Below are positions 56,719 to 64,000 of a stretch of 64,000 nt of DNA, one piece after another; within the stretch, counting starts at the first letter, position 1; each line of letters opens with the position of its first letter. Source of the stretch: an uncultured Pseudomonadota bacterium (lineage in GTDB: Bacteria > Pseudomonadota > Alphaproteobacteria > RF32 > CAG-239); contig CADAJN010000006.1 of the NCBI GenBank assembly GCA_902788365.1, positions 1 through 64,000 of the forward strand. The letters run 5' to 3'. Below the pieces are notes generated by a model, which did no database searches, was not told the DNA's origin, and was given only the letters and a program-made list of their open reading frames with translations. Both the position numbers and the translations under genes were made by a program.

Positions 56719-57963
56719 TTGTTTGCAAAATTTGAACGCATGACCGCGTGGCGTTATTTGCGCGCCAAACGCAAGGAGGGTTTTATATCGGTTATTACCG
56801 GATTTGCTTTAACCGGTATTGCTTTGGGTGTAGCAACGCTGATTATTGTGATGTCGGTTATGAATGGTTTTAAGGCTGAATTGCTTAATCGGATTTTGGG
56901 TATTAACGGGCATATTTCCATTGTGGCATCAGCCGGCTTCCCGTTTAATAATTACAAACAGGCAGTTAGTGAGTTGGAAAAGATTGACGGCATTGATTTG
57001 GCCATACCGCTGATTGAAAAACAGCTTTTGGTTTCATCGCCGCATGCAGCCGAAGGCGCAATGGTGCGCGGTATCAGCGGCGAAGATATTTTGAAGAAAA
57101 AAGTGATGCGTGACGGTTTTGCGCAGATTGATATTGACGGTTTTGTCGGTGATGTGGTGGTTGTCGGCGACAAACTGGCCAAAAAGCTCGGTGTTTATGT
57201 CGGTGATGAAATTACGCTGATTTCGCCGAACGGTAAAATTACCGCCTTTGGTTCTGTGCCGCGCATTAAAGCCTATACGATTATCGGCACCTTTAATTTG
57301 GGTATGTATGAATATGATGCCAACTATATTTTTATGCCGCTGGACGGGGCACAGAAATATTTCGGGCTTAAAGATTCGGCAACGGTGATTGATGTCAGCC
57401 TGCATGATGAAAAACAATTACCGATGATGCGCGCTTTGATAGAAAAAACGGTCAGTTTAGATGCTTATGTGTATGATTGGAAAGAATCCAACGCAGCGTT
57501 TTTCAATGCGATTGATGTGGAACGCAACGTGATGTTTTTGATTTTGCTGCTGATTATTTTGGTGGCGGCGTTTAATATTATTACCGGCCTGATTATGCTG
57601 GTTAAAGATAAAAGCCGAGATGTGGCGGTTTTACGCACCATGGGAGCCACAAAAGGTATGATTATGCGCATATTTTTCATGGACGGTGCGTTTATCGGGG
57701 TGCTCGGCACTTCGGTCGGGGTAGCCATCGGATTGTTGTTTTGCCATAACATTGAAAATATTCGGCAGTTTTTGCAACGCATTTCCGGCCGCGATTTGTT
57801 TTCTTCGGAAATATATTTTCTGTCGCAATTGCCGGCCAAAGTTGATGAATATGAAGTGGTTTGCGTGATTGTGGTCACATTATTGCTGTGCTTTTTGGCC
57901 ACGTTATATCCGGCCTATCGGGCCTCTAAATTAGATCCGGCGGAGGCGTTGCGTTATGAATAA
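56719..57963 (+). CDS. lolC: Lipoprotein-releasing ABC transporter permease (LolC/LolE)
   Basis: A 414-residue permease of the LolCDE system, which pulls outer-membrane lipoproteins out of the inner membrane for LolA. The N-terminus carries Phe-Glu-Arg-Met-x-Ala-Trp-Arg-Tyr-Leu-Arg-Ala-(Lys)-Arg-Lys-Glu-Gly-Phe and one transmembrane helix with the family motif VMSVMNGF; a large periplasmic domain (~50-270) and three C-terminal helices follow. One permease suggests a LolF-like homodimer rather than separate LolC and LolE. The start is TTG at 56719 with GGGAGA upstream; the stop overlaps lolD by 8 nt. Confidence 0.92.
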   Translation: MFAKFERMTAWRYLRAKRKEGFISVITGFALTGIALGVATLIIVMSVMNGFKAELLNRILGINGHISIVASAGFPFNNYKQAVSELEKIDGIDLAIPLIEKQLLVSSPHAAEGAMVRGISGEDILKKKVMRDGFAQIDIDGFVGDVVVVGDKLAKKLGVYVGDEITLISPNGKITAFGSVPRIKAYTIIGTFNLGMYEYDANYIFMPLDGAQKYFGLKDSATVIDVSLHDEKQLPMMRALIEKTVSLDAYVYDWKESNAAFFNAIDVERNVMFLILLLIILVAAFNIITGLIMLVKDKSRDVAVLRTMGATKGMIMRIFFMDGAFIGVLGTSVGVAIGLLFCHNIENIRQFLQRISGRDLFSSEIYFLSQLPAKVDEYEVVCVIVVTLLLCFLATLYPAYRASKLDPAEALRYE

Positions 57964-58678
57964 AAATGCGGTTTTGGAATTAAAAAATATCAATAAAACA
58001 TTTCGGCAGGGCGATAATATGTTGGAAGTGTTAAAAGACGTGAATTTAAGCATTCGTCCCAAAGAAGTTGTGGCTCTCATCGGACCTTCCGGTTCGGGCA
58101 AATCAACACTGTTACAAATTGCAGGTTTGTTAGAGGCGCCAAGCGACGGTGAAGTTTATGTCAGCGGCGAGCTGTGCTCAAATGCCGGCGATGCGGTGCG
58201 CACGGCTTTACGGCGTGATTATTTGGGCTTTGTTTATCAATATCACAATTTGTTGCCGGATTTTGATGCATTAGAAAATGTGATTTTGCCGCAACTGATT
58301 GCCGGTGTGGCATATAAAGAAGCCGCTGATAAAGCCGGTTGGTTGTTGCAACGTTTGGGGTTAGGGGATCGTAAATATCATCGGCCGGCCGAACTTTCCG
58401 GCGGTGAGCAACAACGCGTGGCGATTGCCCGCGCGATTGCCAATACACCAAAATTGTTGTTGGCAGATGAACCGACCGGCAATTTGGATCCGAATACTTC
58501 AGACAATGTGTTTTTAACGCTGTTGGAGGTGGTTAAAGAAACCGGTCTTTCGGCTTTGATTGCCACGCATAATATTGAATTAGCGCATAAAATGGATAGG
58601 GAAGTTACCTTGCGTGAAGGTAAATTGGTTGACTTGCGTGCCAATAAGGTGCCGGACGATACGGAAAATTTTTATTAA
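57956..58678 (+). CDS. lolD: Lipoprotein-releasing ABC transporter ATPase LolD
   Basis: A 240-residue ABC ATPase powering lipoprotein release. Walker A GPSGSGKST, Q-loop Tyr-Gln-Tyr-His-Asn-Leu-Leu-Pro-Asp-Phe (typical LolD), signature LSGGEQQRVAIARA, Walker B LLLADEPTGNLD and the switch His in Ala-Thr-His-Asn. It overlaps the permease gene and must be its partner. Confidence 0.95.
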   Translation: MNKNAVLELKNINKTFRQGDNMLEVLKDVNLSIRPKEVVALIGPSGSGKSTLLQIAGLLEAPSDGEVYVSGELCSNAGDAVRTALRRDYLGFVYQYHNLLPDFDALENVILPQLIAGVAYKEAADKAGWLLQRLGLGDRKYHRPAELSGGEQQRVAIARAIANTPKLLLADEPTGNLDPNTSDNVFLTLLEVVKETGLSALIATHNIELAHKMDREVTLREGKLVDLRANKVPDDTENFY

Positions 58679-58759
58679 ACGGCAAAAATTATAACACTTT
58701 TTTAAGAATAATATGTTCAACTGAGCGGTAAAGGATAATCAAAAGGTATGAGGGAAAAT

Positions 58760-59086
58760 ATGGGTTTCTGGTCATATATCATCGCAAAAAGCAAAAGCTC
58801 TGCTTTTATTGTGTTGTTAATGGCTTTGTGTTCATATTTTTCGTATTTTGCCGTTAAAGGTGATCGTGGCTTTTTTAAATATATGTATTTGCAAAACAAA
58901 GTGGCAGAAGCCGAAAAAATCAATGAAAATTATGATAAACAGCGCGAAGAATGGGAACAACGCGTCAAATTGTTGTCGGCCAACAGTTTGGATTTAGATT
59001 TGCTGGATGAGCGGGCGCGCACGGTTTTAAATGTCATCGGCGATGATGAGTTTATCATTTTGGATGATGACGCGGACGCCAAATAA
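58760..59086 (+). CDS. Septum formation initiator (FtsB/DivIC-like)
   Basis: A 108-residue bitopic protein with one transmembrane helix (~16-35) followed by a coiled-coil region rich in Glu and Lys. The Trp-Glu-Gln-Arg-Val-Lys-Leu-Leu segment is followed by Leu-Asp-Leu-Asp-Leu-Leu-Asp-Glu-Arg-Ala-Arg, the usual end of the FtsB motif. FtsB links FtsQ and FtsL in the divisome. The ATG at 58760 has AGGGAA a few bases upstream; one four codons earlier (58748) is possible. In many alphaproteobacteria this gene is near eno or pdh genes, which are not seen here. Confidence 0.8.
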   Translation: MGFWSYIIAKSKSSAFIVLLMALCSYFSYFAVKGDRGFFKYMYLQNKVAEAEKINENYDKQREEWEQRVKLLSANSLDLDLLDERARTVLNVIGDDEFIILDDDADAK

Positions 59087-59097
59087 TTCAGTGCTTT

Positions 59098-61800
59098 TTA
59101 ATATTGTTTCAGCTTGCTTTCAATGTCAGTTTTATCAAATATTTCCGGTAAAACAATGCCGTCACGCAATGTCGGTGTATACAAAATATAAAACGGCAGA
59201 CCTTTGCGCCCGTAGCGTGCCATAAATTCAAGCGTATCGGCATTATAATTAGTCCAATCCACCCGCATAAAATCTAATTTATAAGCACGTTGCCAATAGT
59301 CCAAATTTTTGGCGGTTAAAACCGTGGCAGTGTTATAGTGACAGGTCAGGCACCAATCGGCGCCTATTTCCAAAAGCACTGAATGTCCTTGGACAATTTT
59401 TTCTTCAATCAGTGCCGTGTCAATACCGGTCAACCGGCTCTGCATGTGCCGTTCATAATTCAGATGATAGCTTTTTTGAGCAATATGCGCGCTCAAAATA
59501 ATAATGATTACCAAAATCGGCAATAAGAAATATTTGGCGTTGTCGCGGATTTTGAGCTCGGTTTCGCTTGGCAGTTGCACTGTAAATCTTTCATCAAGAA
59601 ATGCCATGAAATTGCGATAAAGCCAGAAAACGGCACAGAAAAACAGCAGCAACGCACAAATTTTGACAATGCACCAAATATCGGTTTGTTCATAAATCAG
59701 CAAAAAGAACCAGCCGATAGTCAAATAAAGCATAATGCGCATTACAAAATTGAGAGTGTTCATCCACGGGCCGGCATGCGGTAACAGGGTTTGCGGTTGT
59801 TTTAGGCACGCAATCAGTAAATAAGGCAAGCTCAGGCCGAGGGCAACGGCATATAATAAAACCACAATATCGGCATATCCTCCGGTTAGGGCAAAACCGA
59901 TGGCGGTTGCCAAATATGGGCCGGTGCATGGTGTTGACAGCAGCACAATTAAGGTACCAATCAGAAAATCGGCCTTAGGGTGTTCACTAAGCCATTTATT
60001 TTGCAGCGAATTTTGCCAATTCAGTTGCGGCGCCAAAATAATAAAGCACACCAGCACAAATGTCATGGTCACCAAAAAACTCATGTTTTGGAATTGCATG
60101 CCCCAACCCAGCGAATAGCCAAGCATTTTGGTCAGCACCAGAGCAATAATAATCAAGGTAAAGCCGCACAATATACCAAACGCGGTTTGTAAGGCTGAGC
60201 GATGCAACTGAGTCGGATTTTGGTTTTGACGGCACAATGACATAATTTTGAGCGATAATACCGGAAAAACGCATGGCATAAAATTGAGGATAAATCCGCC
60301 TAAGATGGCCAGTAAAATAAGGCCGATGTTCAAATGCAACGCATTTAAGTCAAACGGTGTGACTGTGCCGGCAATCAGTGTGTCGCGATAAAAATATTGG
60401 TCGTTGAGAACCGCTGTGACAACAAATTCGCTGTCTTTCAAACTTTCTTTTGCCTCCAGAGGAAAAAATCGCACATAAATACGATTATCCAAAAGGCTGA
60501 TGAGCGGCGCCGAAAATAAAGTGTTACCGTCTTTTTGTGTCACATAAACCTGAAAGGATTGCATTTTTTCTTCTACATCAAATTCCAAACGCAAAGATTC
60601 ACCTTTATCATTGGGGTCAACCACAAATTTATGCAGGTGTAGTTTTTGCGGCGTTGGTGTCGGAATTTGCGCCAAAGTCTGGGCAAAAAAGTTTTCATAT
60701 CCGTTCGGAAAAATATCGTTGCCGCTCGGCTCAATAGTCAGTTCGGGATAAAATATTTCATTGTAGCAAACAAGAGCGTTGCCGCAAGAGGTCACATCTA
60801 TTTCGGCTTTTATGACAAGCGGTTGACTCGGATCGGCAATTTTGATTTTAATCGGGATTAAAAAGTCGCCGAAATATTTATGATATGCCGGCAACGATTT
60901 TGCGGCAAACGGCGCCGGATAAAGCACTTCATAATCTGCTATATTTTGCGATTGGCTCAAGTCAATATTGATTTTTGATAAATCTTCGGAAACGTCGTCG
61001 GCCAAAATAAAGTGGGCATCGTCGGTATGAATTTGCACACCGATGTCCAGCTCATCACTGCCGTCAATGTAAGTGCGACGCGATAATAGGCGCAAATCAA
61101 AATTTTGCCCTTTGCTGATGGCGGAAATGCCGGTGGTTGAAAGCAACGGATTTTGGTATTTGATACCGTAGAACGGAAATTTTTTCCACTCAATTTGTTT
61201 GACGGCATAGTCAAATTTGTTCAAAATGGAATCGTCATTCGGATCACTGCGCTCAAAGGCCTCAATGGCGGCCTTTTCATCGTTATTATGACTATAAGTT
61301 AAAAACTTTTTAAAATTGTAAACTTTGATAAAATGTCCGTCTTTGGCTTCTATGTAAGGCACTTCATCGGGGTGGTCATAGTCAGCGGCGGAATGCACGG
61401 TTTTAATGGCGTGTGGCACCAGTTTTTCGGCAATTGCGCTGTTATAAAATTGCGATGCCGCGCGATAAGCCGCAATAACATTACGCAGCAGAGCGGTGCG
61501 GCTTAAAAGTTCTTCGTCGCTGTCATCAGGAAAAAACGGCTGTAGTTGTTGAGCCAGTTCATCATCATCTATCTGCGTTATATCGGGGTATTTTTCGTAA
61601 AAATATTTACCGATTTCCCACAAAATAATGCCATATTCGGCCATAGATTGGTCATAATAGTCATCATTTTGCAGGCGCTCAAGGCGAATGCGAGTAATTT
61701 CGCCTTCAAAATCATCGGGCAAAGTCGGTAAGGCGGCGAAGCCTGCCGAGCAGTTGAAAAATCCAAGAAAAAAAACTATATACAATAACAAATGTTTCAT
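59098..61800 (-). CDS. DsbD/ScsB-like thiol:disulfide interchange protein with long N-terminus
   Basis: A 900-residue inner-membrane reductase that would carry electrons from cytoplasmic thioredoxin to periplasmic proteins. A signal peptide (~1-22) is followed by a ~465-residue periplasmic region that looks like two beta-rich domains (~150-320 and ~330-470). The transmembrane core of about eight helices (~490-770) has the paired cysteines in Phe-Met-Pro-Cys-Val-Phe-Pro and Ser-Thr-Pro-Cys-Thr-Gly-Pro. The C-terminal thioredoxin domain has Gly-Ala-Asp-Trp-Cys-Leu-Thr-Cys. It is far longer than E. coli DsbD (565) and closer to ScsB. No Shine-Dalgarno sequence is visible. Confidence 0.86.
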   Translation of the reverse strand: MKHLLLYIVFFLGFFNCSAGFAALPTLPDDFEGEITRIRLERLQNDDYYDQSMAEYGIILWEIGKYFYEKYPDITQIDDDELAQQLQPFFPDDSDEELLSRTALLRNVIAAYRAASQFYNSAIAEKLVPHAIKTVHSAADYDHPDEVPYIEAKDGHFIKVYNFKKFLTYSHNNDEKAAIEAFERSDPNDDSILNKFDYAVKQIEWKKFPFYGIKYQNPLLSTTGISAISKGQNFDLRLLSRRTYIDGSDELDIGVQIHTDDAHFILADDVSEDLSKINIDLSQSQNIADYEVLYPAPFAAKSLPAYHKYFGDFLIPIKIKIADPSQPLVIKAEIDVTSCGNALVCYNEIFYPELTIEPSGNDIFPNGYENFFAQTLAQIPTPTPQKLHLHKFVVDPNDKGESLRLEFDVEEKMQSFQVYVTQKDGNTLFSAPLISLLDNRIYVRFFPLEAKESLKDSEFVVTAVLNDQYFYRDTLIAGTVTPFDLNALHLNIGLILLAILGGFILNFMPCVFPVLSLKIMSLCRQNQNPTQLHRSALQTAFGILCGFTLIIIALVLTKMLGYSLGWGMQFQNMSFLVTMTFVLVCFIILAPQLNWQNSLQNKWLSEHPKADFLIGTLIVLLSTPCTGPYLATAIGFALTGGYADIVVLLYAVALGLSLPYLLIACLKQPQTLLPHAGPWMNTLNFVMRIMLYLTIGWFFLLIYEQTDIWCIVKICALLLFFCAVFWLYRNFMAFLDERFTVQLPSETELKIRDNAKYFLLPILVIIIILSAHIAQKSYHLNYERHMQSRLTGIDTALIEEKIVQGHSVLLEIGADWCLTCHYNTATVLTAKNLDYWQRAYKLDFMRVDWTNYNADTLEFMARYGRKGLPFYILYTPTLRDGIVLPEIFDKTDIESKLKQY

Positions 61801-61895
61801 ATTTTAAATAATGATGATTAAGCTTCACAAAATGTTAATTTTATGATACTATAAAAAAAGCCAAGAAGCAAACAGTTTTATGAAAGATGGGAATA

Positions 61896-62471
61896 ATGAG
61901 TGCGTTTGATGAAAAATATGCTTTGACCGGCAAGTTTATTGTGGCTCTGCCGCAAATAAACGACGGCGGTATTTTTGATCATTCGCTGATTTATATTTGT
62001 TCGCATACGGCGCATGGCACAATGGGACTGGTGGTTAATAAACGGCTGGAGGAATTTTCTTTTTCGGATTTGACCTTTCAGTTGCCGATAGATAATTATG
62101 CCAAACTTAGCGAAATTTCGCTATATAGCGGCGGACCGCTGGAAAAAGTGCGCGGTATGGTGCTTCATTCCACCGATTATCGCAAAGATGGCACCATTAT
62201 TGTCGGTAAAGACATAGCGGTTTCATCTACAACGGAAATTATTGCCGATATTGCCTTTGACCAAGGACCGAAAGATAAATTGGTGGTGCTTGGCTATTCT
62301 TTTTGGCAGCCGCGCCAATTGGAAGCCGAGATTTATCGTAACGATTGGTTTGTGCTTGACGCCGATAAAGATTTGCTGTTTGAAACGCACGATAACGAAA
62401 AGTGGCAACGCGCCATGGATACAACGCGGATAAATTTGGAAAATTTTGTGCCGGTAACCGGCCACAGTTAA
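61896..62471 (+). CDS. yqgE: YqgE/AlgH family protein (DUF179)
   Basis: A 191-residue cytoplasmic protein. DUF179 signatures are Phe-Ile-Val-Ala-Leu-Pro-Gln-Ile-x-Asp-Gly-Gly-Ile-Phe-x-His-Ser-Leu-Ile-Tyr, Met-Gly-Leu-Val-Val-Asn-Lys and Tyr-Ser-Gly-Gly-Pro-(Leu/Val). Function is not established for the family. ATG at 61896 with GGGA upstream is chosen; ATG at 61887 would add three residues. Confidence 0.9.
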   Translation: MSAFDEKYALTGKFIVALPQINDGGIFDHSLIYICSHTAHGTMGLVVNKRLEEFSFSDLTFQLPIDNYAKLSEISLYSGGPLEKVRGMVLHSTDYRKDGTIIVGKDIAVSSTTEIIADIAFDQGPKDKLVVLGYSFWQPRQLEAEIYRNDWFVLDADKDLLFETHDNEKWQRAMDTTRINLENFVPVTGHS

Positions 62472-62475
62472 ACCC

Positions 62476-62580
62476 AAACCTCGTCTAATGGCTTACTACT
62501 TGAAAGTTTTCTCGCTTATGTAGCATTATCTACACCGCGTGAGAAAACTTTCTTCGTATTAAGCTCATTATCCGAGGTTT
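62476..62580. repeat. 105-nt imperfect palindrome
   Basis: AAACCTCG (62476-62483) pairs with CGAGGTTT (62573-62580). Inside, AATGGCTT faces AAGCTCATT and a perfect 12-bp helix (GAAAGTTTTCTC, 62502-62513, with 62541-62552) closes a loop with GTAG/CTAC. The whole can fold as one rod. It may be the yqgE terminator, a small mobile palindrome or a small RNA. Confidence 0.5.
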
Positions 62581-62582
62581 CA

Positions 62583-62702
62583 TTTTATAATGTCATACTT
62601 TGTCATTGTGAGGAGTGCGAAGCACGACGTGACAATCTTCGGACGTAAGTCCGATAATTAGCGCACTTACCGCGCTTTGCGTGGTCAAGGCATCTTCCGA
62701 TT
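62583..62702. repeat. GTCATTGTGAGGAG-type dispersed repeat
   Basis: Begins GTCATTGTGAGGAG, then GCGAAGC, ACGACGTGACAATCTTCGG, a GACTTACGTC-like hairpin, and ends GGCATCTTCCGA. It belongs to the widely dispersed intergenic repeat class seen at 48.0 and 9.1 kb, and is the longest copy in the window. No coding capacity. Confidence 0.6.
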
Positions 62703-62773
62703 TTTCTTTTATAAGGCGGCACGGCTTAAAGCAGTAGCGAAGGCTCATTAAACTCATTATTTGCGATTTTTGC

Positions 62774-62802
62774 TTGACTTTAGAGAAGAAGTTTTTTAAA
62801 TT
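62774..62802 (+). promoter_or_regulatory. Promoter of the XRE leader RNA
   Basis: TTGACT (62774-62779), 17-bp spacer, TAAATT (62797-62802), about 220 nt before the XRE gene and right before the first leader hairpin. Confidence 0.6.
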
Positions 62803-62805
62803 TTA

Positions 62806-62998
62806 CCTTGAGTAAAGCGATAGCTTACTTGGGGTCTGAAAACCTCATTCTATACACGTTTGAACAGAACGTAAAATGTTCGCTTTCTGGTTATTATGAC
62901 CGGAAGGCGGCAAAATACGCCGTTCGCGGTCAATATGCCGCACTATCTTGTATAGAGTAGTTTTCAGCTTCCGGTCGCTTTTATCAAGCGACTTTTTT
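62806..62998 (+). ncRNA. Multi-hairpin leader RNA with terminator/antiterminator pairing
   Basis: A first hairpin (62806-62834) precedes a multibranched domain closed by CTGAAAAC/GTTTTCAG (62836-62843, 62960-62967) and TCTATAC/GTATAGA (62849-62855, 62950-62956). It holds four small hairpins, including CTTTCTGGTT/GACCGGAAGG. The terminator GTCGCTT-TTATC-AAGCGAC plus six U (62974-62998) ends 23 nt before the XRE ATG. GACCGGAAG (62898-62906) can instead pair perfectly with CTTCCGGTC (62968-62976), which overlaps the closing strand region and the terminator arm. This looks like an attenuator; ligand and class are unknown. Confidence 0.6.
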
Positions 62999-63021
62999 AT
63001 AACCCAAAAAAGGAGGTTGAA

Positions 63022-63468
63022 ATGCCAAAATCCGTGCGCGGTCGCTTAGATGACAACAGTCCGAATCCCGTGGATATTTATGTGGGTAAACGTATTCGTT
63101 TGCGTCGGCGTGTTTTAGGGCTGACGCAACAGGAATTTGCTGACAAACTCGGCCTGACTTTTCAACAAGTGCAAAAATATGAAACGGCTATGAACAGAGT
63201 TGGCGCCAGCCGTTTATGGGATATCAGCCGCGTTTTAAATGTGCCGATAGATTATTTTTTTGAAAATATGGATAGCGATACCGCCCGACAAAGTCCGCGC
63301 GCCAAAAGTGATGGTAAAATATCGGTTATAGTCAATGATGACCCGATGCATCAAGCCGAAACAATAGAACTCGTCACGGCATATTATAAAATCAAAAACC
63401 GCCACGCGGCACAATATCTTTTGTGCATGTTGCAAGAGTTGGCCAAATCGGTTGCTTCCGGTAACTAA
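63022..63468 (+). CDS. XRE-family transcriptional regulator
   Basis: A 148-residue regulator. The N-terminal helix-turn-helix of the Cro/CI (HTH_3) type spans ~20-75 (Ile-Arg-Leu-Arg-Arg-Arg-Val-Leu-Gly-Leu-Thr-Gln-Gln-Glu-Phe-Ala...Phe-Gln-Gln-Val-Gln-Lys-Tyr-Glu). The conserved Val-Pro-Ile-Asp-Tyr-Phe-Phe-Glu-Asn follows, as in a widespread alphaproteobacterial regulator family, and then a helical C-terminal domain. AGGAGG lies 7 nt before the ATG. The gene stands behind a structured leader with an intrinsic terminator, so control by attenuation is likely. Regulon unknown. Confidence 0.88.
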   Translation: MPKSVRGRLDDNSPNPVDIYVGKRIRLRRRVLGLTQQEFADKLGLTFQQVQKYETAMNRVGASRLWDISRVLNVPIDYFFENMDSDTARQSPRAKSDGKISVIVNDDPMHQAETIELVTAYYKIKNRHAAQYLLCMLQELAKSVASGN

Positions 63469-63596
63469 AATATAATTTTGTCAAAACATTAACTAAAAAT
63501 ATAAGAATTTTCTTAGACTAAAAGTTGTGATTTTAGGTCTAAAATCTTGTCAACAATACATAATATCAAATAGTTATGAGCAAAAATTCCGTCTAA

Positions 63597-63612
63597 TGTT
63601 TCACGTGAAACA
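63597..63612. promoter_or_regulatory. parS: parS centromere site (ParB binding)
   Basis: TGTTTCACGTGAAACA is a perfect 16-bp palindrome equal to the canonical chromosomal parS. It lies in the intergenic region between the XRE regulator and pepA. No parA or parB gene is in the window. In most bacteria parS sites cluster near the replication origin. Confidence 0.88.
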
Positions 63613-63647
63613 TACGACAAAACCGTAACAGCGGATGCAAAACTTGG

Positions 63648-64000
63648 TTATATATCTTGCACAAGCTGGTTGAGCAGGCGCACGCCAAAGCCACTGGCAC
63701 CTTTCGGATACAGCACCTTTGAGCCGTCGCTTAAATCCATGCCGGCGATATCAATATGCACCCATTTGGTTTGCGGCTCAATATAGCGCTGCAAAAAGCA
63801 CGCTGCCGTAGATGAACCGGCCAAACGTCCGCCGGTGTTTTTCATATCGGCAATGGTGGAATCCATCAACTTATCAAATTCTTTATCAAGCGGCATTTGC
63901 CAAACGCGTTCGCCGCACTTGTTGCCGGCAATACTTAAAGTTTGCGCCAAACGTTGATTGTTGCTGAAAATGCCGGCAAATGTGCTGCCGAGTGCGATGG
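63648..64000 (-). CDS. pepA: Leucyl aminopeptidase, C-terminal part (runs off the window)
   Basis: About 117 C-terminal residues of an M17 (cytosol/leucyl) aminopeptidase, which removes N-terminal residues from peptides with a two-metal centre. The visible end has Ala-Leu-Gly-Ser-Thr-Phe-Ala-Gly-Ile-Phe-Ser-Asn-Asn, Gly-Glu-Arg-Val-Trp-Gln-Met-Pro-Leu, Ala-Asp-Met-Lys-Asn-Thr-Gly-Gly-Arg and Trp-Val-His-Ile-Asp-Ile-Ala-Gly-Met, all family-typical. The metal ligands and the start lie beyond position 64000. The stop is TAA at 63650-63648. Confidence 0.88.
   Translation of the reverse strand, partial: IALGSTFAGIFSNNQRLAQTLSIAGNKCGERVWQMPLDKEFDKLMDSTIADMKNTGGRLAGSSTAACFLQRYIEPQTKWVHIDIAGMDLSDGSKVLYPKGASGFGVRLLNQLVQDI

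Noticed and set aside
62806..62998. Identity as 6S RNA
   Set aside because: Size is similar, but the fold is a multibranch domain with several hairpins and not a single rod with a central bubble.
1..64000. CRISPR arrays, insertion sequences, prophage or rRNA genes
   Set aside because: No regularly spaced direct repeats, transposase other than the invertase, phage structural genes or rRNA segments were seen.

Overview
The window is AT-rich chromosomal DNA from a Gram-negative bacterium. Outer-membrane genes (FadL, BamE, a small beta-barrel, LolCD), a glycogen cluster, acpP-fabF-mltG, rpmH-rnpA-yidD-yidC-engB, mtaB-ftsY and a 148-residue XRE regulator together suggest an alphaproteobacterium, probably an uncultured host-associated lineage. 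That placement is inference from gene content and protein style; no rRNA is present. A perfect 16-bp parS site at 63.6 kb and the rpmH-yidC block at 23 kb suggest an origin-proximal region.

Layout. 0-11.5 kb: a secreted protein behind a long structured leader, fadL, a bifunctional acyl-ACP synthetase/acyltransferase, ssb, mnmA, a Cys-rich exported protein and two unknown genes with near-identical promoter-leaders. 11.8-18.2 kb: a three-gene glycogen operon (glgB-glgX-malQ). 18.2-20.4 kb: a likely phase-variation module, in which a ~152-bp segment carrying one strong promoter lies between inverted sites, flanked by a Mpi/Hin-type serine recombinase and a divergent two-gene operon. 20.5-38.8 kb: tRNA-Glu, a split chromate transporter, the rpmH-engB block, an FtsK-like motor with bamE, gltX, a secreted nuclease, an unusual peroxiredoxin and several unknowns. 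38.9-42.3 kb: tRNA-Ser and tRNA-Gln loci with partial tRNA copies and duplicated tails, around two atypical genes. 42.4-50.2 kb: a second, foreign-looking acyl carrier protein, mtaB-ftsY, the fatty-acid genes and a large atypical membrane protein. 50.4-64 kb: HU, a patatin lipase, LemA with two DUF3137 proteins, LolCD, FtsB-like, a DsbD/ScsB-like reductase, YqgE, an XRE regulator behind a second attenuator-like leader, parS and the C-terminal end of pepA.

Most notable. (1) The invertible promoter at 19.63-19.81 kb: in the orientation sequenced it reads into the recombinase; inverted, it would read into the two-gene operon 19609-18222. (2) Two long leaders (1140-1430 minus; 62806-62998 plus), each with a consensus-like promoter, a multi-helix fold, an intrinsic terminator less than 30 nt before the start codon and a pairing that competes with that terminator. 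These look like riboswitch-type attenuators of classes I do not recognise. (3) Repeated tRNA-tail cassettes at the tRNA-Gln and tRNA-Ser loci. (4) Four genes in three places (39675, 40598, 42391, 48352) with C-ending codons and no Shine-Dalgarno sequence, which I infer to be acquired, possibly from Bacteroidota.
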